In this document: piece after piece, positions 62,088 through 64,000 of the stretch
Layout of the letters: the number at the start of each line of letters is the position of its first letter
Position numbering within the stretch: the stretch's first letter is position 1
Source of the DNA: an uncultured Pelagibacteraceae bacterium
GTDB taxonomy: Bacteria; Pseudomonadota; Alphaproteobacteria; Pelagibacterales; Pelagibacteraceae
Direction of reading: 5' to 3'
DNA: 64,000 bases
NCBI GenBank assembly: GCA_902558815.1
Contig: CACEFF010000005.1
Span: 20,671 to 84,670, forward strand
The notes under the pieces: generated by a model
The model's input: the letters and a program-made list of their open reading frames with translations, nothing else
Told to the model about the DNA's origin: nothing
The model's database searches: none
Translations under genes and position numbers: made by a program

Positions 62088-64000
62088 TAAGATTTAACTC
62101 TAGTTTTTTTCGGATCGAAATGTGGAAAAGATACCACTTTAGCAGAAATTCTTTTTTGATGACCATCAATTTTACCAACCTCAACCTCTGTACCTTCTTT
62201 TGAGTACTGAGAGTCAATTCTACATAAAGCTATATTTTTATTTAGCTTAGTTGACAGACAACCACTCGTAATGACACCAACCTGAGATCTTCCAACATGA
62301 ACACAGTCTCCATGCCCAGAAACTTCTTTACCAATAAGCTCCAATCCAACAAGTTTTTTTTGAGGATTTAATTTTCTTTCTTTTAAAATTTCTTTACCTA
62401 TGAAATTTTCCTCTTTAGTTTTTAAGGGAACAGCAAAACCGATTCCTGCTTCAAATGGATCTTGTTGACCATCAAATTCATTACCAAACAAAATTAGACC
62501 TGCCTCAATTCTCAATTTATCTAATGCTGCAAATCCCGCTGGTATTAAGCCTTCTTTTTTCCCAGCTTCCATTAATTTGTCCCAAACCTCAGTAGCATGT
62601 TTTGGATGACACCAAACCTCGTAACCAAGTTCACCAGTGTATCCTGTTCTTGATATAATTAGAGGTATACCCTGTAGATCTTCAATTCTACAAATAGTAA
62701 ATCTAAACCACTCCAGTTCATTTATTGAGGGTTGAGTAGGTGGAGTAAAAATTAATTTTTTGAGAATTTCTCTACTCTTTGGCCCCTGAATAGAAACATT
62801 ACTAATTTGATCAGTAGAATTTTTTATATTTACTTTATAATTTTTCTTTTTTGCTATTTCCTTTAACCATTCTCCAGCATATTCATCACCACAAATCCAT
62901 CTGAACCCAGTTTCACTTAATCTTAGCAAAGTACCATCATCAAACATTGTTCCATTTTCATAACACATTGCAGAGTAAACTACTTGACCTACAGAAAGCT
63001 TTTTGATGTTTCTTGTTAGAGCATAGTTCATCAACTCCTCAGCATCTGGACCAATTATCTCGAATTTTCTTAATGATGAAAGATCTATTAAAACAGCTTT
63101 TTCTCTACACGCATTATATTCTTCAATCACACCATGTTTGGTATAATCATTGGGCAACCAAAAACCTCTGGCATCAATAAAATTTCTAGTTAGTTTTGAC
63201 GTTCTTTCATGAAAGCCAGAGTTTCTGGTAAGTTTTTTTTCAGAGTCAGTTTTCATTCTAAAAGCAAATGATTTCGAAAATTCTTTTTCTTTATCATAAG
63301 TTCTAACAAAAATATCAGTTGGATTCCATGAATTACATGGATCTATATCACTCGGACATGCTGTAGTTCCAATGGTTAAATCTTTTAAAGCTCTAAACAT
63401 TACATAGTCTCCAGGTCTTGCAAAAGACTCATCAGAAATAACAGAATTTAGTCCAGAAGCTGAAGTATTAAAAAATAAGTTAATTGCATGCCAACCCTTT
63501 TGCTTTTGTATCCCATATTTGGCCATGGATTTTGTTAAGTTATCAGAACAATTAGCATGACCAAAATAACCTGCATCCTCATAATATTTTGAAGTACAAG
63601 CTAAATTAAAAGTGTCATGTTTGCCTACAGTATCTCTGATTACTTCCACAAGAGGCTCATGATCAGTGTCATAAAATTTTGAAAACAATCCTGGTCCAGG
63701 AAAAGTATTACCCATAAATGTTCTGGTTGTTTGCCAATCTAAACCCTTCTCTATACCTTTATCAAGTTTTCTTGTGTCAAATGCTACAAAGTCTGAACAT
63801 TGGCGACCTGCAGGACTAATTATTTGTACATAATCACCTTCTTTTACTTGATATGAAATACTTGTTTGTCTATCTATATTTTTTTCGTAACTTGGATCAA
63901 AAACAGGATCAGGGATAATAGACAATTCTTTATCTTTGTTAATTTTTGCTCGTTTAATAAATATAGTTAAATCGCCAGAAGGATTTTGATCACTTATCAA
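62087..64000 (-). CDS. tdm: TMAO demethylase, 5' end outside window
   Basis: A C-terminal fragment of 637 residues; the terminal TTG is only the window edge. The N-terminal DUF1989 domain (about 50-235) has SPAGRQCSDFVAFDTR, FGHANCSDNL and ACPSDIDPCNSWNPTDI, supplying the cysteines known to hold zinc in Tdm. A GcvT-type folate domain follows (about 255-637) with FEIIGPDAEELMNYALTRN and SRTGYTGELGYEVWCHPK. Tdm splits trimethylamine N-oxide to dimethylamine and formaldehyde, passed to tetrahydrofolate. The DUF1989-GcvT fusion is diagnostic of known Tdm. Confidence 0.9.
   Translation of the reverse strand: MISDQNPSGDLTIFIKRAKINKDKELSIIPDPVFDPSYEKNIDRQTSISYQVKEGDYVQIISPAGRQCSDFVAFDTRKLDKGIEKGLDWQTTRTFMGNTFPGPGLFSKFYDTDHEPLVEVIRDTVGKHDTFNLACTSKYYEDAGYFGHANCSDNLTKSMAKYGIQKQKGWHAINLFFNTSASGLNSVISDESFARPGDYVMFRALKDLTIGTTACPSDIDPCNSWNPTDIFVRTYDKEKEFSKSFAFRMKTDSEKKLTRNSGFHERTSKLTRNFIDARGFWLPNDYTKHGVIEEYNACREKAVLIDLSSLRKFEIIGPDAEELMNYALTRNIKKLSVGQVVYSAMCYENGTMFDDGTLLRLSETGFRWICGDEYAGEWLKEIAKKKNYKVNIKNSTDQISNVSIQGPKSREILKKLIFTPPTQPSINELEWFRFTICRIEDLQGIPLIISRTGYTGELGYEVWCHPKHATEVWDKLMEAGKKEGLIPAGFAALDKLRIEAGLILFGNEFDGQQDPFEAGIGFAVPLKTKEENFIGKEILKERKLNPQKKLVGLELIGKEVSGHGDCVHVGRSQVGVITSGCLSTKLNKNIALCRIDSQYSKEGTEVEVGKIDGHQKRISAKVVSFPHFDPKKTRVKS

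Noticed and set aside
1..64000. CRISPR arrays, insertion sequences, prophage, tRNA or rRNA genes
   Set aside because: No spaced repeats, transposase or integrase frames, and no gap with cloverleaf-like sequence was seen. Reading by eye could miss a diverged tRNA, but gaps are few and short.

Overview
The window is a stretch of a streamlined, AT-rich alphaproteobacterial chromosome. It looks most like the SAR11 clade (Candidatus Pelagibacter and relatives). The grounds are a blue-tuned proteorhodopsin beside a ferredoxin/ferredoxin reductase pair, very short gene spacing with many 1-25 bp overlaps, almost no repeats, single-copy housekeeping genes, and a full methylated-amine module. I inferred the lineage from gene content and style; no alignment was possible. 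No gene-free stretch exceeds 300 bases. The two longest gaps (about 218 bp after the GST gene and 235 bp between the glnT-like gene and the 76-aa gene) hold possible small membrane-peptide genes and a terminator. I saw no rRNA, tRNA, CRISPR array, insertion sequence or prophage.

Layout. 1-2634 (+): 3' part of proteorhodopsin, terminator, ferredoxin, thioredoxin-reductase-like ferredoxin reductase, GST. 2853-3377 (-): dksA with a clear sigma70 promoter. 3457-5721 (+): a lipid-linked glycosyltransferase pair. 5714-7367 (-): umuDC with a LexA box directly against the umuD start codon. 7526-10862 (+): secreted lectin/lyase-like protein, GFA protein, D-glycerate 3-kinase-like protein, TolC. 10970-14885 (+): recA, alaS. 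14877-16091 (-): icd. 16165-23028 (+): psd, pssA, a glycosyltransferase, rlmE, an IMP dehydrogenase without CBS domains, a TPR protein, guaA, panB.

23034-27056 (-) encodes an aldehyde dehydrogenase, an alpha/beta hydrolase, a DUF1185 protein and a luciferase-like monooxygenase. It resembles an oxidative ring-opening pathway for an N-methylpyridinium-type compound. It diverges from 27197-35894 (+), which carries an Asp/Glu racemase-family protein, an M24 ectoine-hydrolase-like enzyme, a polyamine-type ABC importer and a FadN-like enzyme. 35895-50217 is mixed: methyltransferase, cyclophilin, zincin-like protein, agmatinase-family enzyme plus aldehyde dehydrogenase, sugar kinase, ArgE-like deacylase, csaA, LysE exporter, acnA, a YfgM/BamB-like pair, cupin, zapE, yjbQ.

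50222-64000 (-) is a nitrogen and one-carbon region. Reading in the direction of transcription: TMAO demethylase (tdm, 5' end outside the window), a MarR-type regulator, an FAD amine-oxidase-like protein, gmaS, mgsABC, an unknown 135-aa protein, an Amt transporter, a 76-aa membrane peptide and a terminator. A possible 51-aa membrane peptide follows, then a second GlnT/GmaS-family ligase and a diaminopropionate ammonia-lyase-like enzyme. Together these would demethylate TMAO, capture methylamine as gamma-glutamylmethylamide, convert it to N-methylglutamate, and feed carbon to tetrahydrofolate and nitrogen to glutamate.
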